DNA of 56,084 nt from Rhizobacter sp. Root1221 (GTDB taxonomy: Bacteria; Pseudomonadota; Gammaproteobacteria; Burkholderiales; Burkholderiaceae_C), in assembly GCF_001425785.1 (NCBI RefSeq), contig NZ_LMDI01000031.1, forward strand, positions 846 through 56,929, given 5' to 3'. Shown piece by piece: positions 1 through 12,000 of the stretch. The translations under genes and the position numbers were made by a program. Below the pieces are notes generated by a model. It made no database searches, was not told the DNA's origin, and saw nothing but the letters and a program-made list of their open reading frames with translations. How positions within the stretch are numbered: the first letter of the stretch is position 1; each line of letters opens with the position of its first letter.

Positions 1-3000
1 GTCGGCACGGGCGACCGACTCGAAGTCACCGCGTTCTTCAGCTCGGACGTCACCAGCGGCTACCGCATCGAGCAAATCCGCTTCGCCGACGGCACCACGT
101 GGGACGTTGCGGAGATCAAGCAGCGCGCCACCACGGCCACCGCGGCCGGCGACAGCCTCACGGGGTACCTGTCCGCCGACACGCTGATCGGTGCGTCCGG
201 CGACGACACCCTCGCCGGCAAAGAGGGCAACGACACCCTGCACGGCGGTGACGGCAACGATTCCCTGACCGGCGACGCCGGCAACGACGTGCTGTTCGGC
301 GGCGACCAGGACGACCAACTGACGGGCAGCGACGGCAGCGACACCCTCGACGGCGGCGCGGGCAACGACACGCTCGACGGTGGCACCGGCAACGACGTGT
401 TCCGCTTCGGCCGCGGCTCCGGCAGCGACACCATCACGGGCAGCGACTCCACGGCCGGCAAGATCGACGTGCTGGAACTGGGTGCGGACGTCAAGCCGAC
501 CGACCTGGTGCTGACCCGTTCGTATGACCACCTGACGCTGTGGATCAAGGGCACGACCGACCACCTCTACGTCACGAATTTCTACACGACGGCGGCCACC
601 AACCGCTTCGACCAGATCCGGTTTGCAGACGGAACCACCTGGGACTACGCTGCCATGCTGGCGCGCACGGTCCCGGCCAGCTCTACCGATGCCCAGCCCC
701 TCGCCGCGCCTCAGGCCGCCACGCTCAACCAGTTGGTCTTCCGCAAGGTGGGCAATGCGCTCGAAATCCAGGGCGTCGGCACCAGCCACTCGAGCACGCT
801 GACCAACTGGTTCGGCAGTGGCACCGCGCACGTCGACGGTTTGGGGGCCACCGGCAGCACGCTGCTCGACGCCGCCCCAGCCGACGTGGCATTCGCCTCG
901 ACGCTGGGTGGCACCGACCAAACCACTCGCCTGGTCCACGACGGGCTCGGCCAAGTCATCGGGGAGATCGACGCCGAGGGGTACCTCACCGAACACCTCT
1001 ACGATGCGGCCGGCAATCGCACCACCACCATCCGCTACAGCCAGCCGGTAGCCCCCTTCGGCCGGGAGGCCCAGTCGATGGCCGAGCTGCGGCCGGTGAG
1101 CGACCCGAAGGCGCGTGTCACCACGGCCCTGTACGACGCCCTCAACCGTGTGGTGCAACAGACCAACGCGGAAGGCACGGTCACCCAGTTCACGTACGAC
1201 ACGGTCGGCAACCTGGTGAAGACCAGCCGGGCCGCGGGCACGGCGGAAGTGCGCACGGTCAACACACGGTATGACCTGCAAGGCCGTGTGACGGGCGAAC
1301 TGACCGCCGAAGGCAGCGCGTTGCTGGGTGCCACGCTGACCCAGCCGCAGCTCGATGCGCTGTGGGCGCAACACGGCCTCACGCACACCTACGACGCGGC
1401 AGGCCGCCGCACCAGCACCACGGATCCGAACGGGTTCAAGACGCTGTTCTACTACGACACGGACGGCCGCCTGACCCACTCGGTCAACGCGCTCGGCGAG
1501 GTGGAGGAGCGGCGCTACGACACGCTGAACCAGCTGCAAGCCACGTTGCGGCTAGGCACCCGCATCGCCACCACCGGGCTGACCGGTGGTGCGGCGGCGG
1601 ACATCGCCACGGCGCTCGCCGGCCAATACGACAGCACACGTGACAGCGTGACGGCCTTCACGTACACCACGCGCGGACAGGTGGCGTCCACCACCGGCGC
1701 GCTGGGCCATGCGGTGACGCAACGCTACGACGCGTTCGGCGAGACCTCGTCCACGACCACCCTGCTCGAGAATGGGGAGTCGGTCACCCAGGCCGCCACC
1801 CGCGACCATCGTGGCCAGGTGACTTCCACGGTGACCGACGAAGGCGGCATCGCCGCCACCACACGAACCCAGTACGACGCGTTCGGCCGAGTGATCCGCA
1901 CCGTGGACGCCAACGGGAACACCCGCCAGCAATCCTACGATGGCCTGGGCCGCTCGGTGGTGACCATCGATCCCACCAACAGCATCCGGCGCAGCAGCTA
2001 CGACGCATTCGACCGCGTGCTGACCCAGACCGATGCGTTGGGCCAGGTCACGCGCTACACCTACAGCGACACGGACCGCAGCATCACGGCGACCACGCCG
2101 GAAGGCGCGTCGGTCACCACCTCGCACAATCGCCACGGGCAGACCGCCAGCGTGACGGATGGACGCGGGGCCGTCACCACCTACAGCTACGACCTCGACG
2201 GCAACCTGACGGGTGCGGATGGTCCGCTCGGCAACACGGTGCGACATGCCTACGACCGTGCCAACCGCCTGGTCGAAACCACTGACGCGAATGGGGTGAC
2301 GACGACCGTCACGTACGACGCGGCCAACCGCGTGCTCACCCGGCAGGTCGACCCGCTGGGGCTGAACCTGACCAGCACCTTCGCGTACGACGCGAAGGGT
2401 CAGCAGTACCGTTCCACCGACGCCCGAGGCACGGTGACTACCATCGCCTACGACCTGGCCGGCCGCGTGCTGACCCAGGTTGTCGACCCGGATGGCCTCC
2501 ACCTGGAAACCCGGTACGGCTACGACAGCCGCGGCAACACGGTGTCCGTCACCGATCCGTCGGGCGCCGTCTCCACCTTCACCTACGACCACCTCGGACG
2601 CCGAACCGGTGAACGCATCGACCCGACCGGGTTGAACCTCACCCGCAGCTACACCTACGACAAGGCGGGCAACGTCGTCTCGCGCACCGATGCCAACGGT
2701 GCCGTGACACGCTTCACGTACGACGCCAATGACCGCCTGGTCTTCACGGTGGACCCGACCGGTGCGGTCAGCCGGGCCGAGTACGACGCCGAAGGCCGGC
2801 TGGTACGAGACACGCGCTACGCCCAACCCATCGACCTCGCGGGGCTGGGGGTGTCGGCGCGGACCAGCGACATCGGCAGCCGCCTCGTCCCGAGGCCTGG
2901 CCAGGACGCTGTCGAAGTGCGCCGCTACACCCAGGACGGCCGCCTGCACTACACGGTCGATGGCACCGGTGCCGTGGTGGAGTTCAAGTACGACGCCAAT

Positions 3001-6000
3001 GGCAACGTGGTCGAACGCATCGGCTACGCGAAGGCCATCAACCTGGCTACCTGGACTGGCAACACGGACCCCACCGTCGTGGCGGACACCGCCCGCGACC
3101 AGCACGTCCGCACCACGTACGACGCGTTGAACCGCGCCACGCATGTCGCCGACGGCATGGGTGGTGTCACCGGCTACACGTACGACACCCATGGCAACCT
3201 GATTCGCCAGACGCACTACGCGACCGCGGTCGCGGCGAACGCCGCGCCCAGCAGCGTGACGGCCTCCGCCGGCGACCAGGTCACCCGCTTCAGCCATGAC
3301 ACCCTTGGCCGGCCCACGTGGACGGTCGATGCGAGTGGTGCAGTCACGCACAGCGAGTACGACACCAACGGCAACGCGGTGCGCGTCACCCGGTTTGCCG
3401 CGAGGATTCCGGCGGGGACGGCTCCGGAAGCCGTCGTGGCCAACGCGACGCTCGACCGCGTCGACACCGTGCAGTTCGACCGCGCGAACCGCGCCGTCTA
3501 CGCCACCGATGCCGCTGGCTACGTGACCACCACGGCTTACGATGCGGAAGGCCGTGTCACGTCCACGACGCGCTTCGCCAACCGCCCGGCCGCGCCAGGG
3601 GCCTTGCCGGCAGCCGATGCTGCCGACCAGACCCGGCAGTTCGTGTACGACCCCGCCGGACGGGTCACCAGCGCCGTGGACGCCCTGGGCCAGACCGAGC
3701 ATTTCACCTACGACGGCAACGGCAACAAGCTCACCTACCAGGACAAGTCGGGGAACACCTGGACGTATGGCTATGACGCGGCCAACCGGCTCGTGTCCGA
3801 AGCGTCGCCCGACGTCGACTACACCACCGTCGTCCAGGACGTGCACACCACCAGCCGTGGCTCGCTCGTCACCCGCCGAACCTACGACGGCCTGGGCAAC
3901 GTCATCACCCGCACCGACGCCACCGGCGCGGTGACGCGCCACGCGTACGACGCGAACGGGCGCACGATCCTCACGGTGGACCCCATGGGCGCCGTGACCC
4001 AATCGGACTACGACATCGGCGGGCGCCTGCTGCGCACCATCCGCCCTGCCCAGCCCATCAGCCTGGCCGGGTTGCCCCAGGCCATCCGGCCGAGCGACGT
4101 GCTCGGGCGTTTGGTGGCATCGCCTGGCAAGGACGTGGTGGACGTTCGCCGGTACGACCGCGACGGCCGGCTGCGTTTCACGGTGGACGGCAACGGGGCC
4201 GTGGTGGAGTTCCGCTACGACACCCATGGCAACGTCACCGAACGCATCGGCTACGCGAGCGCGGTCGCCGTGCCCGCGGGCGGCACCAGTGCCGACCCCG
4301 CACCGGTGGCCAACGCGAGCCGCGACCAGCGCGTTCGCACCACGTACGACGGCCTGAACCGCGCCACGTTCGTGGCCGACGGCATGGGCAGCGTGAGCCG
4401 CAACGAGTACGACGCGTTCGGCAACGTGGTTCGCCAGACGCAGTACGCCACCGCGATCACCTCTGCCGCGTCCCCGGACAGCGTCGAGCCGGCCGCCACC
4501 GACCGCGTCACCCGCTCCACCTACGACAGCCTGGGCCGGCCCACGTGGACCGCCGATGCGAGCGGGGCCGTCACGCGCCTCGAGTACGACCGCAACGGCA
4601 ATGTGGTTCGCCAGACGCGCTTCGCCACGCTGGTGACGGCGGGCGCACCGCCCGAAGCCGCCCAGGCCGACGCCACGCGCGACCGCGTCACGACGGTGCT
4701 CTTCGACCGTGCCAACCGCGCCGTGCAGACGACGGACGCCACCGGCCACGTCACCACGACGGCCTACGACCCCGCCGGGCGTGTCACGTTCACCACGAAG
4801 TTCTTCAACACGCCGCAGGCGGCGGGCGCCTTGCCCCTCGCCCACCCATCCGACCAGAAGCAGCAGTTCGTCTACGACGCCGCCGGACGCCTCACCAGCA
4901 CCATCGATGCGCTGGCCCAGACGGAACGCTACACGTACGACGCCAACGGCAACAAGCTGACCTTCGAGAACAAGAAGGGCAGCGTCTGGACGTACACCTA
5001 CGACCAGGGCAATCGGCTGATCGCCGAGGAGTCGCCGGCCGTGGAGTTCACATCCGTCGCGCGAGACGCGCGCGGCGACCTGTACGAGATCCCCACCAGC
5101 TCGGGCACCCTGGTCACGCGCCTGACCTATGACGCGCTGGGCAACCTGCTCAGCCGCACCGAGGCGGCCAACCGGCCCGCCGAAGCACGCACCACGTCGT
5201 ACCTGTACGACGCCGCCGGACACCAGGTGCAGGTCACGCACCCCCAGGTCATGGTCTACCAGGAAAGCCTGGCGGACCTGGCCCGCAACGGTGCCACCGG
5301 CCTGGCCGCGGTCTCGGAGTTCGGCCGCACCCTCACCACGCGCACCTACTACGACACGTTCGGCAACGCGGTGATCAACGTCGACACGGCTGGCAGCGTC
5401 AGCCAGAAGGTGTACGACCTGGCCAACCGCGTGCGCTACGACATCGACGCGCTGGGCCAGGTGACCGAGTACACCCGCGACGCGTTCGGCGACGCGGTGG
5501 CCACCACGCGGTACGTGCAGCGCGTGACGCCGGCCAGCGTGCCCGCCGGCAGCCCCACGCAGGGTGCCGCCATCGCCACCCTGCAATCGTGGTTCTCGCA
5601 GTACGGCTCGCCGCAGGACCGCCGGCTGGAGAGCGAGTACGACCGGCTCGGCCGGGTGATCGCCGTGCGCGAGCCCGAAGTCTTCACCTACGACGCGAGC
5701 ACCGGCTTGTCGGGCCCCGCGCGCAAGGTGACCCGCAACACCTACAACGCCTTCGGCGACAAGGTGAGCGTGGCCACGTTGCAGCGCGGCACTGAAAGCA
5801 ACGGCACGTGGGTGTCGACCTTCCAGTACCACGACCGCCTGGGCCGCGTCACCGACACCGTGGACGCGCTGGGCTATCGCACCCACCAGGCGTACGACGC
5901 CGTCGGCAACGTGGTGTCGATCACCGAGCATGCGACGGCACAGGCGGCCGACAGCTGGAACCTGCTGTCGGCAGGCGCCGCCGCGGTCGATGCGCAGCGC

Positions 6001-9000
6001 GACCGCACGGTGACCTACACCTACGACCAGCTGAACCGCAAGCTCAGCGAGACCCGCCATCAGGTGCAGGCGAGCAATGCCACCCAGGCGTTGTCGGGCA
6101 CCGGCGCCCCGACGGACCTGGTCACCCGCTTCGGCTACGACCAGGTGGGCAACCTCACCCGCACCACGGACGCCCTTGGCAACGCCACGTACAGCTACTA
6201 CGACGCCCTCGGCCGCGTCACTGCGGTGCTGGCCCCCACACGGCCTGGCGCGAACGGTTCGCCACTCACCCCGCTGTCGCTGTTCCGTCGCGATGCACAT
6301 GGCAACGTGCTGGTCAAGACCGACGTGGCGCTCGGTGCAACGGCCACGGCCGGCGAGTTCACCGGGGTGTCCACCAGCACCCAGCTGAACACCGTGGTCC
6401 AGGGCATCTCCGCGGAAGACCGCTCCACCCTGGCACGCTACGACAGCCACGGCCACGCCGTGCAGGTCACCGACGCCGCCGGCTACAGCAGCTACACCTC
6501 GTACAACGAACGCGGCCAGGTGGCCAAGACCTGGCAGGGCGCGACGTCGGGCCAGGCCGTCATCCAGGACGGCAAGCTGCTTGCGGACAGCACCGTGTTC
6601 AAGGTGTACCAGTACGACGTGCTGGGCCGCCTCACGAACACGATCGACCCGGGCGTCGCCACGAAACTCGGCACCGGCCTGACCACGAAGGTCGTGTCGT
6701 CGACGACCGTGTACACCGACGGATCGGGCAGGCACGTGTCCGGACAGAACGTGGTCGACCTGACCTGGGCCACGGTGGTGAACCCCAGCGGCGGGTCCGT
6801 GCGCGTGGAGGTCGACTACCTCACGAACGATTCGACCCGCGTCATCGGCACCAATGAAACGGGCAACGTGTACGCGGGCTCCGGCAGCCAGGAGAAATCA
6901 CACAGCCAGACGTACACCGCGTCCACTGCCAACGCCGGCGTCCGGTTGACCTGGACCGACTCGGACGCGGACGTGGAAGTGAGCGGCATTGCGTCGATCA
7001 CCCGCCTGCGGGTCTGGCAGGCGGACGGCAGCGGGTCCTGGGTGCTTCGCTGGGACGGCGGCCCCGTCCAGGCCGGCGGGTGGGACATGGTGGCCGTGGA
7101 GAAGTCGTCGGCCAACCTGATCGACAACGGCACGCGCTACAACGCCTTCGGCGAAGTCATCGGCACGGACATCAACGGGTACAACCAGGCGTACTACGAC
7201 TACGACAACGCCGGCCGGCTGTGGCGCACCAATGCAGGCGACGGGATCGACAAGATCTTCCTGTACGACGCGTTGGGCAACCAGACCGCGGAACTCCGCA
7301 GCGGCGGGATCGGCGGCGACAACCGCAACCTGCGCCTGCTCGGCTCGGCCGCAGCCGCCTCGGCGCTCGGCACCTTGCGGCGCACCGACACGGTGCATGA
7401 CAAGCTCGGCCGCGCCACGCAGCAACTCGGCGTGGCCCGGGACACCGCCGCCGTGCAGGGCACGCTGACCCTGAACCAGCAGGCCGCCACCGCCAGCATC
7501 GCCACGTCTGTCACCACGAACTATCCGCCCGACGGCAGCGCCGGGTGGGCATTCGTGGGCGAGAACCGCGTGAACCTCGCGTGGCCCGACCTGTCGGCGC
7601 TGGGATCGGGCGACGTCCGGTTGTACTTCGAGTACCAGACCGCCGCCCTCGCGGGCGGGCCGGTGATGACCGACGAGTCCGGCAACCCCTACCCGGACAA
7701 CCGCCACACCCCCGTGGTGACGCGGTCCCAGACCATCGTCTACGACGCCGACCGCGCTGCGGCCGGTGTGTCGGTGGCGTGGGCCGACAGTGGACCGGTC
7801 GTCGCATCCTCCGACGAGAGCGGCCCCGTCGAGTTCAACGCGGGCGGCCTGGGTGCCGTGTCGCGCATCGTGCTGTGGAAGAAGGACAGCCACGGCGAGT
7901 GGCGCCTCATGCAGGACAGCGCGCCGGGCACCGGCCCGGCCGTCATCGACGTGGCCGCGCCGCTCGATGCCACCACGCAGGTGACACTCGAGATTCGCCC
8001 GGCCGGATCGACTGGTGGCTGGATGACGTTCCCGCAAACGGCCCTCAACTTCGGGGACGCGCTGCGCTACTCGACGGCCAACCTGGCACCCGGTGCGTAC
8101 GAATACCGGGTGCTGACGAGTGCGGTGGGCCAACCCACGCAGACGGCCAGCACCGGTACGTTCGACACGAATACCCTCGCCTCGTCCACCACCAGCCTCA
8201 CCGCCAGCCCGGTGGCACGCCCGACGGTCGAGATGACGTACGACCGCTGGGGCAACACCCTGAGCAAGAGCGATCCGCGCTATGCCGGGTGGATCACACG
8301 CTACACGTACAACGCCAGCAACCAGCTGGTCAGCGAGACCAAGCCCGATGGGGCTGTCACCCAGGTCTACCACGACGCGCTCGGGCGCCAGGTGGCCGTG
8401 CGCGATGCACGCGGCAACGTGAACAGTCAAGTCTATGACGCCGGTGGCAACCTGGTCGAGGAACACCATGCCGACACCGGTGTCGTGCGCTACGTGTTCA
8501 ACGGCTTCGGCGACAAGGTCCGTACCTACGGGGCCGAGGCCAACCGGACCACCGACTACCTCTACGACAAGATGGGCCGCCTCGTGGAAACACGGCACGG
8601 CACCATCACCGTCTGGAACGTGGACGTCAACATGGTGACGTCGAACTGGCAGGCCGAGCTGAAGGAGTTCATCTCATACGACCAGGCCGGGCGCAAACTC
8701 GACCAGACCCTCGGCTGGACCGGCGACGGCACCGGCGAGGTCACCCGCTACAAGTACGACCTGGCGGGCCACGTCATCGAGACCATCCAGCCGGGCACCG
8801 GCGCGTTCCGCACGCGCTCGGTGTACGACGTCTTCGGCCGCAAGGTGGCCGACTTCGACCAGAACTTCCGGTCCAGCACCTGGAACTACGACACCACCGG
8901 CCTGCTGCTGTCCCGCACCGACCTGTCGGGTGCCACGTACACCTTCACGTACGACAACGCCCGCCAGCTCATCAGTTCCACCAACGGCCATTACGGCGCG

Positions 9001-12000
9001 AACCCGCAGATCGTCAACGCGTACGACGCGGCGGGCCAGGTGACGAAGATCACCGACCTCTCGCTCAATCAGGTCACCGAGTTCACCTACGACCTGGCCG
9101 GGCGCCACGTGCGCGAGAAGACCACGCAGGACGGCGTCGTGTACCAGAACAACATGCTGGCCTACGACAACGTGGGCCGCCTGCGCCACGTGGCCGACGG
9201 CCGCATGAGCCTGGACATCGACTACGACCTCGTGGGCAACCGCACCCACATCCGCACGCACGTGGACGTGTTCAACCTCGGCAGCACCACGGTGGACAGC
9301 CGCAAGGACACGGACAACTACTTCACGTACGACCAGATGAACCGCCAGACCGGCGTGGGACTCACGTCGACGGGCCTGCTGCAGGCGGACGCCCACCTGG
9401 TCGAATACGACCGGGACGGCAACCGCATCAAGGACACGTACCTGGGCAACAAGCTGGAGGCCGTGGCCGCCACGCCGCCCGCCTACCTGTACACCGATGA
9501 GTCCGGGCAGGCCGTGTATGACAACGGCACGCCCCTGTCCTACCGCATCCTTCCCGGCCTGAACGAAGTGTCGGAGAACTACGAGTACGACACGCTGAAC
9601 CGGTTGAAGAACGTCAAGCGCGACGGCTTCGAACTCGACCGCCGCGGCTACGACGCGGTGGGCCGCGTCATGGTCACCGGGCCCGCCAACCTGCCCACCG
9701 CCTACACCCAGGCGCTCAACAGCGGCACGGCCCCCGGCGAGACCATCGGGCTGGAGGCCCGCACCAACCGCTACGACACCAACGGGCGGCTCGTGCGGCA
9801 GTTCATCTACAACAGTGACCACTCCAAGGTCGTCACCGACGTGCACTACTCGCGCTACGACGCGGCCGGCAACCTGATGTCGTACACGCTGACCTCGCCC
9901 AACGAGTACAGCAACTACTACAAGTACTCCCACAAGCTGTTCGACGGGTACAAGGAAGCCAACATCCATGCGACCAGCACCAAGTTCAAGGATGGGGAGA
10001 CCGTCAACTCCTACGACGTCAACGGCAACCTCGTGCGCGTCGACGACCTGACGAAGGAGCAGAACAACCGCCGCTTCGTCAACGACGTGACGGGCCACGC
10101 GCTGTACTCCAACCAGCAGGGTGCCGAGCAGCGCCAGGTGGTGGTCAACGGCGAGGTGCTGGGCCGCTACGGCATCGGCATCGACGAGACGAAGCAGCGC
10201 GATGAAAACGGCAACCCGCGCTTCGCGCAGATCGCCGAGTTCAACCTGGGCTACCAGCCCATCACCGGCAACTACCCCACCGCCAGCGTCGGCACCTACC
10301 AGGTGCACGCAGGCGACACCCTGCGCAGCATCGCGCGCCAGTCCTACGGCGACGAAGGCCTGTGGTTCCGCATCGCCGAGGCCAACGGCCTGACCGGCGA
10401 CAACGACCTGCGCGTCGGGCAGACCGTCAACATCCCGAGCGTCGTGGGCTCCGTCCACAACAACGACGGGACCTTCAAGCCGTACGACCCCAGCAAGATC
10501 ACCGGGGACACCACGCCCAACATGCCGATGCCTGGCAAGGGGGGGTGTGGGGGGATCGGGATGTTGCTCGTCATCATCGTTGCGGTGGTGGTGACGGTGT
10601 TTACGGCGGGGGCTGCGGCGTTGGCGATGGCTGGCGCGCTCAGCTCCGCCACCACGATCGGGGGCATCGCGTCAGCAGGCTTGACGGCCATGGCGGGCGG
10701 CACCGCCATGGCCGGGGCACTGGGCATGGCCGCAGTGCAAGGGATCAGCGCCGCTGTCGCGGTCGGCGCCGCGATGATCGGCGCAGCAGTGGGCTCCATC
10801 GCCAGTCAGGGCGTTGCCATCGGCATGGGCATGCAGGAGGACTTCAACTGGAAGAACGTGGGGATGGCCGCAGTCGGCGGAGCCGTGTCGGCCATGATGC
10901 CGGCTGGCATCGTTGGCGCGGCAGGCAGTACCGCCAACATCGTCGTGCGCAGTGCGCTCAGCAATGCCGTCACGCAGGGTATCGGTGTGATGACCGGGAT
11001 GCAGGACAAGTTCAGCTGGCGGGGTGTTGCAGCCTCGGCCGCCTCGGCTTATGTCGGCGACCAGCTGCGCGGTACGGTGATGGGCAGCAGCCTGCAAGGT
11101 CCGACGATTGACGGGGGCTCAATTGGAGGCCCCGGCCTCGTGGGCATGCTTGGGGGCGGGCCCCTGGCCAGGCTTGCCGGCTCGACCGTGGTCGGGATGG
11201 CGGCCAGCACCGCTGCCGCGGCGATGCGGGGTGGCAAGGTGGTGATGGCTCAAGTGGCGATTGATGCGTTTGGCAATGCGTTGGGAGAAAGTCTGGTCGC
11301 AACGACGTTGTCTGGCGAAGGTATTGATGTCCCCCAGGGGGCCGATTCACAACCCGATGTTGAGGAAGACATCCTCGGCGCGTTTATCGCCATGAACGAC
11401 AACTGGTCTTACGTTGAACCGGACGACTCGTCGCATGGACTTGGCTTGCGAGCCCACGATTCTTCAGGCGAAGGCCCAACTGATCCACAATCCTCAAGCC
11501 TGCTGCCTTCACCGGCCGCCGACGCTGAAAAAAATGCTCCTGTTGGAAACACTGGGAGGCGTCGGATTAGCGGCAAAGTAGCGGAGCCGAAGGACAAGTG
11601 GACCAACCCAGTTTCTGAGCTTGTTCATCGAGACGATCCGGAAAAACGTGCAGCGATCAATGACATTTTTGCCAAGGCCAGAGCGCAAGCAGAAGCGTCC
11701 CCGCAAGGTGATCAGCCGCCTACGGCAGCCGAGGTTGAAGGACTCGACGGTCCCGTCGGGAGGGAAATGCGGAAATATGCTGATGACAAGTCTGGCCGCT
11801 GGTCCGATAAGGAGTCGGGACAACCAGCTAATGGACCTCGTCAATATAGTCCGAGCAGAGATGGTGCCCGAACAAAGGGTAAAGTGGAGTTGGCAGGCGA
11901 GATCAAGTATGAAGTGAAAGATGGGACCGAGGTCCGATTTTTCGGTGAAAATGATCCCGATGGGAAACTGATCGTAGCCCGCTCGCAGACTGATGCCAGC

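Noticed and set aside
1552-6735. Very long open frame on the minus strand opposite the YD-repeat gene (1727 codons)
   Set aside because: It is a mirror of a GC-rich repetitive gene: the translation is Arg/Gly/Val/His-rich without domains, and stop codons are rare on this strand because of codon bias.
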